Source of the DNA: AWTP1-13 sp963840075
GTDB lineage: Bacteria; Pseudomonadota; Alphaproteobacteria; Rhizobiales; Hyphomicrobiaceae
DNA length: 64,000 bases
Direction: 5' to 3'
Assembly: GCA_963840075.1 (NCBI GenBank)
Contig: CAWIXS010000022.1
Span: 1 to 64,000 of the forward strand
Numbering within the stretch: the first letter of the stretch is position 1; each line of letters opens with the position of its first letter. The translations under genes were made by a program, and so were the position numbers. Below the pieces are notes generated by a model. It did no database searches. It worked only from the letters and a program-made list of their open reading frames with translations, and was not told the origin of the DNA. Of the stretch, positions 16,629 to 25,811 are shown piece by piece.

Positions 16629-18305
16629 ATGGCCGTGAAGTCGGATATCGAGATCGCACGCGAAGCGAAAATGAAGCCGATCGTCGAGGTCGGCAAGAAG
16701 ATGGGCGTGCCGGCCGACGCACTGCTCAACTACGGTCCCTGGAAGGCCAAGGTGTCCTTCGACTTCATCAACTCGGTGCAGAAGAACAAGGACGGCAAGC
16801 TGATCCTGGTCACCGCCATCACGCCGACCCCGGCCGGCGAGGGCAAGACCACCACCACGGTGGGCCTCGGCGACGGCCTCAACCGGCTCGGCAAGAAGGC
16901 CATGAGCTGCCTGCGCGAGCCCTCGCTGGGGCCCTGCTTCGGCGTCAAGGGCGGCGCCGCCGGCGGCGGCTACGCCCAGGTGGTGCCGATGGAGGACATC
17001 AACCTGCACTTCACGGGCGACTTCCACGCCATCACCAGCGCCCACAACCTGCTCTCCGCGATGCTCGACAACCACATCTACTGGGGCAACGCGCTGGGAC
17101 TCGACGCACGCCGCATCGCCTGGCGCCGCGTGCTCGACATGAACGACCGCGCGCTCAGATCGATCGTCAACTCGCTCGGCGGCACCGCCAACGGCTTCCC
17201 GCGCGAGGACGGCTTCGACATTACGGTGGCGTCCGAGGTGATGGCGATCCTGTGCCTTGCAATGGACTTGAAGGACCTGGAGCGGCGGCTCGGCAACATC
17301 GTGGTCGGCTACACGCGCGACCGGAAGCCGGTGAAGGCGGCCGACCTCAACGGTCATGGCGCCATGGCGGTGCTCTTGAAGGACGCGCTGATGCCGAACC
17401 TGGTGCAGACCCTGGAGAACAACCCGGTCTTCATCCACGGCGGCCCGTTCGCCAACATCGCGCACGGCTGCAACTCGGTGCTCGCCACCAAGACCGCGCT
17501 CAAGATCGCCGACTACGTGGTGACGGAGGCCGGCTTCGGCGCCGACCTGGGGGCGGAGAAGTTCTTCGACATCAAGTGCCGCAAGGCCGGGCTCACCCCG
17601 GCGGCCGCGGTCATCGTCGCCACCGTGCGCGCGCTCAAGATGCACGGCGGCGTGGCCAAGGACGACCTCAAGAACGAGAACGTCTCCGCCGTCGCCAAGG
17701 GCTGCGAGAACCTGAAGCAGCATCTCGATAACATGAAGAAGTTCGGGGTTCCGTCCGTTGTCGCCATCAACCGCTTCATCACCGACACCGACAAGGAGAT
17801 CGGCGAGATCGTGAAGGCGGCCGAGAGCGCCGGCGCCAAGGCGTTCCTGTGCACGCACTGGGCCGACGGCAGCAAGGGCCTGGAGGCCCTGTCCCGGCAC
17901 GTGGTCGACCTCGTCGACAGCGGCCAGTCCAAGTTCAAGCCGCTCTACCCCGACGAGATGCCGCTGCGCGACAAGGTCAAGACCATCGCCACCGAGATCT
18001 ACCGCGCCACAGACATTGCCTGCGACGCATCGGTGGAGGCGCGCTTCAAGGAGCTGCAGACGGCGGGCTACGGCCACCTCCCCGTGTGCATGGCCAAGAC
18101 GCAATACTCGTTCTCGACCGACGCCGCCAAGAAGGGCGCGCCGACGGGCTTCGTCGTGCCGATCCGGGAGGTCCGCCTCTCCGCCGGCGCCGAGTTCATC
18201 GTCGCCGTCACCGGCGAGATCATGACCATGCCGGGTCTGCCGAAGGTGCCGGCCGCGAACTCCATCCGCCTCAACGACAAGGGGCAGATCGAGGGCTTGT
18301 TCTGA
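16629..18305 (+). CDS. fhs: Formate--tetrahydrofolate ligase
   Basis: Cytosolic enzyme making 10-formyl-THF from formate, THF and ATP. The chosen ATG at 16629 follows GGAGGGAAGAGT and gives 558 residues, the family length. An alternative ATG at 16590 overlaps the previous stop and may mark translational coupling. Motifs seen: the P-loop-like TPTPAGEGKTTTTVGL, EPSLGPCFGVKGGAAGGGYAQV, HFTGDFHAI, NPVFIHGGPFANIAHGCNS, EAGFGADLGAEKF and MPGLPKVPAAN. Downstream of oxc and frc, it captures the formate released from oxalate for one-carbon metabolism, as in oxalate-using methylotrophs. Confidence 0.97.
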   Translation: MAVKSDIEIAREAKMKPIVEVGKKMGVPADALLNYGPWKAKVSFDFINSVQKNKDGKLILVTAITPTPAGEGKTTTTVGLGDGLNRLGKKAMSCLREPSLGPCFGVKGGAAGGGYAQVVPMEDINLHFTGDFHAITSAHNLLSAMLDNHIYWGNALGLDARRIAWRRVLDMNDRALRSIVNSLGGTANGFPREDGFDITVASEVMAILCLAMDLKDLERRLGNIVVGYTRDRKPVKAADLNGHGAMAVLLKDALMPNLVQTLENNPVFIHGGPFANIAHGCNSVLATKTALKIADYVVTEAGFGADLGAEKFFDIKCRKAGLTPAAAVIVATVRALKMHGGVAKDDLKNENVSAVAKGCENLKQHLDNMKKFGVPSVVAINRFITDTDKEIGEIVKAAESAGAKAFLCTHWADGSKGLEALSRHVVDLVDSGQSKFKPLYPDEMPLRDKVKTIATEIYRATDIACDASVEARFKELQTAGYGHLPVCMAKTQYSFSTDAAKKGAPTGFVVPIREVRLSAGAEFIVAVTGEIMTMPGLPKVPAANSIRLNDKGQIEGLF

Positions 18306-18425
18306 GGACGGGGTCTGAGGACCCCAAGGCAGCAGGCAGCGAGCAGGCGTGCTTCACCGCACCGCTGCTGCTCCCTCTATCGGCGGCGGCGCCGATGAGC
18401 GTGTGACGTGAGAAGGAGCGCCACC

Positions 18426-19076
18426 ATGGCCGTTGCCGATGACGTTGTGCAAAGGCTTGCCGCTCTGGCGACGCCGACCCTCGCCAACGCGCTCGACGAC
18501 GTGGCTTTCGAGGGCGTGATGGCGGGCCTCATGCAGGTCGTGCCCGGCACGCGTTGCGCGGGGCGCGCGGTCACCGTGCGCGAGATCGCCGGCCGGCGCG
18601 GCGATTTCACCTCCGACGACTTCAAGGTCGGCCAGATCATCGACGCCGCGGGGCCGGGAGACATCCTCGTCATCGACCTCGGCGGGCAGTGCGTCTCCAC
18701 CTTCGGCGGGCTGGCGACCCTGGCGGCCAAGACCAAGGGCATCGGCGCGCTTGTCGCCGACGGCGGGGTGCGTGACCGGGAGGAGATGGTCGACCTCCAG
18801 TTTCCGGTGTTCGCGCGGCACATGACGCCGCTGACCGGGCGCACGCGGCTCACCGTCGCCGGCATCAACGAGGCGGTGAGCTGCGGCGGCGTGCGCGTGC
18901 GCCCCGGCGACGTGATCGTGGGCGACGGCTCCGGCGTGGTGTGCATCCCCGCCGAGTCAGCCGAGCGCGTGGCAGAGCTGGCGACCCGCTACGCCGAGGA
19001 CGACCGGCGCGCTGCCGCCGAGATCGTCAAGGGCCTGTCGTTCCGCGACGCCATGGCCAGGTTCAGCCGGATCTAG
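18426..19076 (+). CDS. RraA-like / HMG aldolase-family protein
   Basis: A 216-residue protein of the RraA-like fold, starting at an ATG after AAGGAG. The family active-site signature is present as LVADGGVRDREEM, with the substrate-binding Arg and metal-binding Asp, and GDILVIDLGG upstream. Enzymes of this fold with these residues cleave 4-hydroxy-4-methyl-2-oxoglutarate or decarboxylate oxaloacetate; the RNase E inhibitor branch lacks aldolase activity. It follows fhs by about 120 bp in the same direction, so a role in C2-C4 carboxylate metabolism is plausible. The exact substrate is not determinable. Confidence 0.85.
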   Translation: MAVADDVVQRLAALATPTLANALDDVAFEGVMAGLMQVVPGTRCAGRAVTVREIAGRRGDFTSDDFKVGQIIDAAGPGDILVIDLGGQCVSTFGGLATLAAKTKGIGALVADGGVRDREEMVDLQFPVFARHMTPLTGRTRLTVAGINEAVSCGGVRVRPGDVIVGDGSGVVCIPAESAERVAELATRYAEDDRRAAAEIVKGLSFRDAMARFSRI

Positions 19077-19090
19077 CCAGCCCCGCCCAA

Positions 19091-19180
19091 CTCCCTCTCC
19101 CCGCCGCCCTCGGCCATCTACGAGGGGGCGCTCGCCACAAGCGCCCGAGGGCGACGGGGAGAGGGTCGGGGTGAGGGGCA
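19091..19180. repeat. Long palindrome, family A
   Basis: CTCCCTCTCCCCGCCGCCCT pairs with AGGGCGACGGGGAGAGGG about 30 bases later, giving a long interrupted stem after the RraA-like gene. It may double as a terminator for the rightward oxalate/formate genes. Confidence 0.7.
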
Positions 19181-19277
19181 GCCAGGGGCAACTCTCAACG
19201 CGGGGCCTTGATGGAAGGGCACGGCGCGCGTCGAGCGTGATGGGAGGCTCTTCGCGGATGGACTTTCGCCTGGGGCT

Positions 19278-19317
19278 GCCCCTCACCCTAACCCTCTCCC
19301 CGCAAGCGGGGAGAGGG
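19278..19317. repeat. Palindrome, family A
   Basis: GCCCCTCACCCTAACCCTCT is followed by the compact hairpin CCCTCTCCCCGCAAGCGGGG with closing arm AGAGGG. It lies just downstream of the leftward phasin gene and could terminate it. Confidence 0.8.
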
Positions 19318-19348
19318 AACCGGGCGGCGCTTGTGGGGCCCGCGCCGG

Positions 19349-19735
19349 TCAGCCGGACTTCGGCTGCATGCTGCTCTGCGCCGCTTCCACCATGAGGCGG
19401 GTGAGCTCCTGCGCCTGCAGCGTATAGGACTGCATCTGCTGCTGGGCGTGCCGGCTCTGGATGCCCACGACGTCGGCTACGTCCTTGGCATTGGCAAGCT
19501 CGCTCGCCAGGTTGAAGCACGCATCGCCGTTCTGCTTGGCGAACTTCACCGCGCGGTCCTGCACGACCTTGAAGCTCGCCGTCATGGCGCTGGCGGGCGC
19601 GGCGCTGGCCCAGGCCCCCATGGCCTGGGACACGGCATCCATGAACTGGCCGTAGGTCGTCCGGGCGTGCTCCACGTTGCGCTCGGTCATCTCACGCAGC
19701 TGCTGCGGGATTTCGAAGGGTGGCGGCTGGGCCAT
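19349..19735 (-). CDS. Phasin family protein
   Basis: A 128-residue, almost wholly helical protein with MTERNVEHARTTYGQFMDAV near the N-terminus and AFKVVQDRAVKFAKQN-type amphipathic helices (here SFKVVQDRAVKFAKQNGDAC), then RHAQQQMQSYTLQAQELTRL. This is the Phasin_2 layout: surface proteins of polyhydroxyalkanoate granules. The ATG follows GGAGG by six bases. Its presence implies carbon storage as PHB; no synthase is in the window. Confidence 0.88.
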   Translation of the reverse strand: MAQPPPFEIPQQLREMTERNVEHARTTYGQFMDAVSQAMGAWASAAPASAMTASFKVVQDRAVKFAKQNGDACFNLASELANAKDVADVVGIQSRHAQQQMQSYTLQAQELTRLMVEAAQSSMQPKSG

Positions 19736-19866
19736 GGCATCCTCCAGGGCTTCGGTGGGATGCGCACCACCATAGCCATAGATGCGGCGATTGCCACCAC
19801 CGTATTGGAACCTGGTTGCGGTTATCCGACCGTAAGGCCCCTCCGAAGGGCTCCGACCCAGTGAAA

Positions 19867-19936
19867 CGCGCGAAAATCGTGAAATCGCCGAGTCGTGACA
19901 TCGATTTCACGATCTCACGACTTCACGATTTCGCGG
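19867..19936. repeat. Palindromic repeat, family D (CGTGAAATCG type)
   Basis: Multiple overlapping copies of TCGTGAAATCG and its inverse CGATTTCACGA form a complex hairpin just past the stop of the ThDP enzyme gene. A second block of the same units lies at 33527-33600. Confidence 0.75.
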
Positions 19937-19958
19937 ATTTTGGGTGGGGCCGGCCCCG

Positions 19959-21612
19959 TCAGGTCGAGTACTGGGCGAACTGCAGGGTGCCGGCGCGGGC
20001 GCGGTAGTCGGTGCGCACGTTGACCACGGCCACCTTGCCGGCATCGACCTGCTTCTGGGCCCGCTCCAGGGCCGGGCGGACGTCCTCGGCCTTCTCCACG
20101 TATTCGCCGTAGCAGCCGAGCGCCTCGGCCATCTTGTCGTAGCGCGTGTAGCCGAGGTCGCGGCCGGGTTTCTCGCGCTTGGCATCCGACGTTCCAGCCG
20201 CCGTTGAGGCTGATCACCACCAGCACGGGGAGCTTGTGGCGCACCGCCGTGTCGAGCTCCATGGCATTGAGCCCGAACGAGCCGTCGCCGTGCAGGCAGA
20301 TCACCTGCTTGTCCGGTTTGGCGAGCTTGGCGCCCAGCGCGAACGGCAGTCCCACGCCCATGGTGCCGAACGGCCCAGAGTTGAGCCTGTGCCCCGGCGC
20401 GTAGGTGGGCATCGACTGGCGGCCGAAGTTGAGCACCTCCTGCCCGTCCACGCAGAGGATCGCATCGCGCTGCATGAAGTTGGCGATCTCCTCGCACAGC
20501 CTGAGCGGATGGATGTCGCCGTCCTCGATCGGCTTGTTGGCGCCGGGTGCCTTCAGCTTGGCCTCCACGCCGTCGGCGAGCTGCTTGCGCCAGTCCTTGT
20601 AGCGGTCCGGATCGACCTTGCCCTTCATGGCGCTGAGCACCTGGTTCAGCACGCTCCTGCAGTCGCCGACGATGCCGATGTCCACCTTGCGCGCGGCGGT
20701 CGCGATCTCGGTGGGGTCGATGTCGATGCGGGCGATCCTGGCATCGGCATTGAAGCGCGGCGGCGCCGCGTGGCTGATGATGTAGTTCATGCGCGTGCCG
20801 AGCACGATGATGAGGTCGGCCTCCTTGAAGGCGGACGAGCGCACGGAAAGGTACGACAGCGGATGGTCATCCGGCACCACGCCGCGCCCCTGGGGCGTCG
20901 TATAGAACGGGATGCCGGCCTTCTCGACCAGCTGCTGCATCTCGCCCCACGCGCGCGACCAGATCACGCCGCTGCCCGAGAGGATCACTGGCTTCTTGGC
21001 GCTGGCCATGGCGAGCACCAGGGCATCGACCTGCTCGGGGTCGCCCAGCGGGCGCGCATTGAGGATGGGACGGCCGCTCATCGACCAGTCGACCTCGCTC
21101 TCCTCGATCTTGGCGTAGAGGACGTCGCCGGGGAAATCGAGGTAGGTCGGCCCCGGCTTGCCGCTCATGGCGTGCTGGAAGGCGTTGTTCACCTGCTCGG
21201 GGATGCGCTTCAGGTTGTAGACCCGGTCGGCCCACTTCACGCAGCCCTTCATGATCGCGACCTGGTCGATCTCCTGGAACACCTGCCGGCCGAACTGGAG
21301 GATCGGGCTGGAGCCGCCGATCGCCACCACCGGGGCGCAGTCGATCAGCGCATTGGCCAGGCCGGTGGCGAAGTTGATGACGCCGGGGCCGCTCGCCGCC
21401 ATGCATACGCTGGGCTTCTGCAGGAGCCGGCTGTAGGCGTTCCCCATCATGGCGGCGGCCTGCTCGTGGCGCACGTCGATCGGCCGGATGCCCTCCTTGA
21501 TGCAGGAGGCCTCGGCGAGGAGCATCGGCCCGCCCATCAGGAACAGCAGGTTGTCCGTGCCCTCCTTCTTCAGCGCCTTCGCCAGAATCTCCGAGCCGGT
21601 CAGCTCTGCCAT
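19959..21612 (-). pseudogene. ThDP-dependent enzyme of the acetolactate synthase/Oxc/HACL superfamily, frameshifted
   Basis: From the ATG at 21612 (GGAGGAAAC upstream) the frame encodes an N-terminal ThDP-Pyr domain (DVRHEQAAAMMGNAYSRLL with the activating Glu), IGGSSPILQFGRQVFQEIDQ, and a C-terminal motif GDGSFGLNAMELDTAVRHK. After GGW it leaves frame. One extra base in the TT pair at 20192-20193 explains this: deleting it gives GGWTSDAKREKPGRDLGYTRYDKMAEALG-type sequence through to QFAQYST and a stop at 19959, for about 550 residues. So the gene was functional very recently or the base is a consensus error. It follows a CoA-transferase gene, which suggests a CoA-thioester lyase or decarboxylase rather than true acetolactate synthase. 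Confidence 0.85.
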
Positions 21613-21630
21613 TGTCGTTTCCTCCGTGGG

Positions 21631-21705
21631 CATCAGACCCTCCGGGTCTGATGCCATATGCAACCCAGGTTGGAGCTAGGGTGTCAGACCCGAGGGTCAG
21701 ACACC
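21631..21705. repeat. Two family C palindromes (TCAGACCC..GGGTCTGA)
   Basis: CATCAGACCCTCCGGGTCTG with closing ATG (21631-21653) and GTGTCAGACCCGAGGGTCAG with ACACC (21681-21705) sit between the CoA-transferase and the ThDP enzyme genes. Further copies occur from 29 to 40 kb. Confidence 0.85.
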
Positions 21706-21707
21706 TC

Positions 21708-22943
21708 CTAGCGCCGCGAAACCACCTTCTCCTGCACGAGCCCCTCGATCTCGCCCTTGTCGAGACCGAGCCAGGAGCCGAGCACCTCGGTTGTGTGCTC
21801 GCCGAGCAGCGGCGCCGCCTGCACGGTCGGCGGCGCGCCGTTGTGGCGGACCGGCCAAGCCGGCATGCCGTAGCCCTGGAGCTCGGGATGATCCATGACC
21901 TGCATCACGCCGCGCTCCCAGAACGTCGGCTCCTCGGCGATCTCCTTGGTGTCGAGCACCGCGCCGGCGGGAATGCCGGCGGCGCCGACGCGGCGCATGG
22001 CCTCGTGCTTGTCGTACTGCCTGCTCCAGGCGGCAACCAGCGCGTTCACCTCCGCCTCGCGCTCCATGCGCGCCTCCGGCGTGGCGTAGCGGGGGTCGTC
22101 GGCCAGGTCCTCGCGGCCCAGGACGGCGCAAAGCCGCTTCCAGTGCTCCGGATTCGTGCGGCTGGTGTAGACGTAGACGTAGTCGTTGGGGCCGCCGCCC
22201 TTGCACGGGAAGATGCCGCATGGCGGGTTGCCGCCCGACACTGTCTGGTCGCCGGCGCGTTGGACCGGGCCGCCCCTGCGCCCCTGCACCGAGAAGGCGA
22301 GGCGGATATAGTGCAGCATCGCGTCCTGCATGGCGATCTGCACGCGCTGGCCCTTGCCGGTACCCTTCTTCTCATAAAGTGCGCCGAGGATGGAGATGGC
22401 GAGCAGCATGCCCGTGCCGGTGTCGCCCAGCGTAGGTCCCGGCTTGGCAGGCGGCCCGTCCGGATAGCCGCTGATCGACATGACGCCGCCGGTGGCCTGC
22501 GCGATCATGTCGAAGGCGAGGTTGTTGGCATAGGGGCTGCCGTCGCCGAAGCCCTTCACCTGCGCGTAGACGATGCCGGGGTTGATCTCGGAGATCACGT
22601 CGTAGCCGAGGCCCAGGCGCTCGATGGCGCCGGGGGCGAAGTTCTCCACGAACACGTCGGCCTTGCGCGCCAGGTCGAGCACCAGCTTCTTGCCGGCCGG
22701 GCTCTTCAGGTCGACCGCCATCGACTTCTTGTTGGCGTTGAAGATCAGGAAGTAGGTGGAAGGCTTGCCCGGCCCGGCCAGGACGCTGCGCCCGGGGTCG
22801 CCGCCCTTGGGGTTCTCCACCTTGACCACCTCGGCGCCGAGCCATGCCAGCGCCTCGGTGCACGATGGTCCCGCCTCGAACTGAGAAAGATCCAGCACCC
22901 GCACACCCGAAAGACAGGCGAGCGGCTTCCCCTTGGATGGCAT
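21708..22943 (-). CDS. CaiB/BaiF (class III) CoA-transferase
   Basis: A 411-residue CoA-transferase. The N-terminal fold motif is VLDLSQFEAGPSCTEALAWLGAEVVKVENP and the catalytic aspartate lies in PTLGDTGTGM. FNANKKSMAVDLKSPAGKKL and DVFVENFAPGAIERLGLGYD are typical of the family. The start at 22943 is preferred since the 24 upstream codons of the longer frame are not conserved in character. It lies about 95 bp upstream of the ThDP enzyme gene in the same direction. The pair parallels frc/oxc, so it likely activates a carboxylic acid as CoA ester for the lyase. Confidence 0.9.
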   Translation of the reverse strand: MPSKGKPLACLSGVRVLDLSQFEAGPSCTEALAWLGAEVVKVENPKGGDPGRSVLAGPGKPSTYFLIFNANKKSMAVDLKSPAGKKLVLDLARKADVFVENFAPGAIERLGLGYDVISEINPGIVYAQVKGFGDGSPYANNLAFDMIAQATGGVMSISGYPDGPPAKPGPTLGDTGTGMLLAISILGALYEKKGTGKGQRVQIAMQDAMLHYIRLAFSVQGRRGGPVQRAGDQTVSGGNPPCGIFPCKGGGPNDYVYVYTSRTNPEHWKRLCAVLGREDLADDPRYATPEARMEREAEVNALVAAWSRQYDKHEAMRRVGAAGIPAGAVLDTKEIAEEPTFWERGVMQVMDHPELQGYGMPAWPVRHNGAPPTVQAAPLLGEHTTEVLGSWLGLDKGEIEGLVQEKVVSRR

Positions 22944-23213
22944 GGCGTCTCGGCTCCCGTGCGTGGCGTTCTTTGGGTTGCGGCAATTAAAGAGCGAGTT
23001 CGGCGCCCATTGCAACGGCCCCCTGTGCAGATCAGGCCCGATGCCCGCGGGATGGAGTGCCGGTCACCCAGGACCGCGCCGCGGGTTCGGGGCTTCACGA
23101 AGGGCGCGGTGGCGCTTCGAGGTGCCGCGGCGGGGCGGGCTATCGCGGCGCCGCCCTTGCCGCTATGGTCGCGCGTCCCCGCAGTCCGGCAAGGCGCAGC
23201 CCGAGGCTCACCC

Positions 23214-23465
23214 GTGGCAGGTCCGCTCGTCCCACATTTCGCCAACGATCAGGGCGTCGAGAAGATCGAGGTCGGCGTGAAGGAGTTCCAGTGCATGGGT
23301 GCGCGCCCGCCCTACGACCACCCGCACGTCTATCTGGACATGGGGGCCGAGGGCCAGATCCTGTGCCCCTATTGCTCGACGCTCTATGTCCATGCCAGCG
23401 ACCTGGCCCCCGACGAGACCAGGCCCGCCGGCTGCCTGGTGGCAGAGAGGGACGTGGCAGGCTGA
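23214..23465 (+). CDS. Zinc-finger domain protein (zf-CHCC type)
   Basis: An 83-residue protein beginning with GTG, diverging from the CoA-transferase. It contains EFQCMG, HPHVYLDMG and ILCPYCSTLYV: Cys, His, Cys, Cys in the spacing of the zf-CHCC domain also found in the mitochondrial complex I subunit NDUFS6. Small bacterial relatives are widespread in Alphaproteobacteria and of unknown role. No better ATG is available in frame near the domain. Confidence 0.8.
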   Translation: MAGPLVPHFANDQGVEKIEVGVKEFQCMGARPPYDHPHVYLDMGAEGQILCPYCSTLYVHASDLAPDETRPAGCLVAERDVAG

Positions 23466-23560
23466 GGAAGGCGGTAAGGCGGTAAGGCAGGACGGGCCAC
23501 GGATCGCGCCTTCTCCTACGGCCCTATTGCCCCAATGCCCTGCTGCGCTCGAGGACAGCG

Positions 23561-24739
23561 ATGTCTGACGGACGGCCGATCCTGATCGCCGGCGGCGGCA
23601 TCGGCGGGCTGGCACTCGCCCTCGCCCTGGCGCAACGGCGGCGCGCCTCGATCGTGCTGGAGCGGCAGCAGGCGCTGTCCGCCGCCGGGGCCGGCATCCA
23701 GCTCGGCCCCAACGCCGTGCGGGCGCTGCAGAGCCTGGGGCTGGCCGGGGCCCTGCAGCCGTGGGCAGGCGAGCCGGAGGCCATCGAGGTGCGCGCTGCT
23801 GCGGGACGGCCTCTGGCCCGCCTGCCGCTGGGGCGATGGATCGCCGAGCGCCACGGGGCGCCCTACTGGGCGGTGCATCGCGGCGATCTGCACCGGGTGC
23901 TCGCGGAGGCCGCCGCGGCCGAGCGGCGGATTGCCATCTGCAACGGCGTCGAGGTGGCCTCGGTGGCGCAATCGGCGGACTCGGTCACTGTGGAGGACGG
24001 CGCCGGCCGCGCCGTCTCCGGGGCCCTGCTGGTCGGCGCCGACGGGCTGTGGTCGGCGGTGCGCAGCGCGGTCGCGGGGCAGGGCGCGCCACGGCCGGTC
24101 GGTACCACCGCGACACGCAGCGTGATTCCGGCTGAGCGGGCCGGGGCGCTGCCCAGGGGCTCGGTCGGGCTCTGGCTCGGCCCCCAGGCCCATGTCGTGC
24201 ACTATCCCGTGCGGGCCGGCGCCGAGATCGCCGTCACGGTGATCGCGCGCGAGGACTGGCGGGGCCGCACCTGGGATGCCGAGGCCGACGCAGGCGCGCT
24301 GCGTGCCCGGCTCGCGTCGTTCCATGGGTCGCTCAGGCAGGCTCTCGTGCCGGACGAGGGGCACGCCTGGCGCAAATGGGCGTTGCATGTGCTGCCGGCG
24401 CTGCCCGATTGGGCGCGCGGCCGCATCGTGCTGATCGGCGACGCGGCGCATCCCGTGCTGCCGTTCTTGGCGCAGGGCGGGGCGCTGGCGATCGAGGACG
24501 CCGTCACCCTCGCGCATTGCCTCGATGCCGCCGCGGACCCCGGCTCGGCGCTGGCGCAGTTTCACGCCGAGCGCGCGGCGAGGGCGCGCCGCATTCAACG
24601 GGCGAGCCGGCGCCAGGGCGGCATCTATCGCCTCGCCGCGCCGTTCTCCTGGGCCCGCGATGCGGTCCTGGCGCTGGCTCCGGGGCATCGGCTGATGGCG
24701 CGGCTCGACTGGCTCTACGGCTGGCGCCCGCCGGGCTGA
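23561..24739 (+). CDS. FAD-dependent monooxygenase (salicylate hydroxylase-like)
   Basis: A 392-residue class A flavoprotein hydroxylase. It has the N-terminal dinucleotide motif IAGGGIGGLALALALAQR (residues 8-25), the second FAD/NADPH motif LLVGADGLWSAVR near 155, and GRIVLIGDAAHPVLPFLAQGGALAIEDA near 295-320. Such enzymes hydroxylate aromatic rings with NAD(P)H and O2. It precedes the MaoC gene by about 70 bp in the same direction, but no ring-cleavage gene is nearby, so the substrate is open. Confidence 0.9.
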   Translation: MSDGRPILIAGGGIGGLALALALAQRRRASIVLERQQALSAAGAGIQLGPNAVRALQSLGLAGALQPWAGEPEAIEVRAAAGRPLARLPLGRWIAERHGAPYWAVHRGDLHRVLAEAAAAERRIAICNGVEVASVAQSADSVTVEDGAGRAVSGALLVGADGLWSAVRSAVAGQGAPRPVGTTATRSVIPAERAGALPRGSVGLWLGPQAHVVHYPVRAGAEIAVTVIAREDWRGRTWDAEADAGALRARLASFHGSLRQALVPDEGHAWRKWALHVLPALPDWARGRIVLIGDAAHPVLPFLAQGGALAIEDAVTLAHCLDAAADPGSALAQFHAERAARARRIQRASRRQGGIYRLAAPFSWARDAVLALAPGHRLMARLDWLYGWRPPG

Positions 24740-24808
24740 CGCAGCCTTTGCCAGCGCGCCGCCGCACGGTTAACAATTCCCTGCCCACCGTGAGCCCGCG
24801 AGAGCCCC

Positions 24809-25678
24809 ATGTCCTCCGTCACCTTCGACCCGCAGAAAGTCCTGAATTGGAAGTTTCCGGATATCGAGCACACCTACACCGAGAAGGATACCATTCTCTA
24901 CGCCCTCGGCCTCGGCTGCGGCTCCGACCCCGAGGCGCCCGGCGACCTCAGGTTCGTCTACGAGAAGGGCCTGCTTGCGCTGCCGACCATGGCGGTGGTT
25001 CTGGCCCACCCCGGCAACTGGCTCAACACCAAGGACTCCACCGTCGACTACAGCAAGGTCCTGCACGGCGAGCAGTCGCTCGCCCTGCACCGCCCGCTTC
25101 CGCCCGCTGGAACGCTGATCGGCCGTACCCGCATCGTCGACCTGCTCGACAAGGGCGCCGAGAAGGGCGCCGTGCTCTATTCCGAGCGCTCGATCCTCGA
25201 CAAGGCGTCGGGAGCGCCGATCGCCACCATGGGCTCCGCGACCATGCTCAGGGGCAACGGCGGCCGGGGCGGCAAATCGGGCCCGCAGCCGGCGCCCCAC
25301 CGCCTGCCTGAAACCGCGCCGACCACGGCGGTCGACCTGAGGACGCACGCCAACTCCGCTCTCATCTATCGCCTCTCGGGCGACCGCAACCCGCTGCACG
25401 CTGATCCGGAGGCGGCCGCGCGCGGCGGCTTCAAGAGGCCGATCCTGCACGGTCTTCTCACCTTCGGCGTCGCCGGCCGGGCGCTGGTTGCGGGCCCGTG
25501 CGGCGGCGACCCGGCGCGGCTGAGATCCATGCAGGTGCGCTTCTCCTCCCCGGGCTACCCCGGCGAGACCATCCGCACCGAGATGTGGCCCGAGGGCGAG
25601 CGCGTCTCCTTCCGCTGCCGCGCCGTGGAGCGCGACGTGGTGGTGCTGAGCAACGGCCTCGCCACCGTGGCCGCATAA
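24809..25678 (+). CDS. MaoC-family (R)-enoyl-CoA hydratase
   Basis: A 289-residue double hot-dog protein. The hydratase-2 catalytic motif is visible near residue 190 as YRLSGDRNPLHADPEAA, with Asp and His as the catalytic dyad, followed by RPILHGLLTFGVAGRAL. The N-terminal half is the degenerate hot-dog repeat typical of the HSD17B4-like eukaryotic-type hydratase 2. It hydrates trans-2-enoyl-CoA to (R)-3-hydroxyacyl-CoA, useful in beta-oxidation or PHA supply. The gene follows the FAD monooxygenase. Confidence 0.92.
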   Translation: MSSVTFDPQKVLNWKFPDIEHTYTEKDTILYALGLGCGSDPEAPGDLRFVYEKGLLALPTMAVVLAHPGNWLNTKDSTVDYSKVLHGEQSLALHRPLPPAGTLIGRTRIVDLLDKGAEKGAVLYSERSILDKASGAPIATMGSATMLRGNGGRGGKSGPQPAPHRLPETAPTTAVDLRTHANSALIYRLSGDRNPLHADPEAAARGGFKRPILHGLLTFGVAGRALVAGPCGGDPARLRSMQVRFSSPGYPGETIRTEMWPEGERVSFRCRAVERDVVVLSNGLATVAA

Positions 25679-25811
25679 GTCGCTCTCGCGCGACTCGGCC
25701 GATGTTGTGCAGAAGGCGGCTGCGCACGGTTTGGAAAGCTTCCGGTCCCAGGCCACGGCTTGCGCAGCGGGCCCGCCGAGCCCAAACCGGGGGAAGCGGG
25801 GGGACGGCTGC

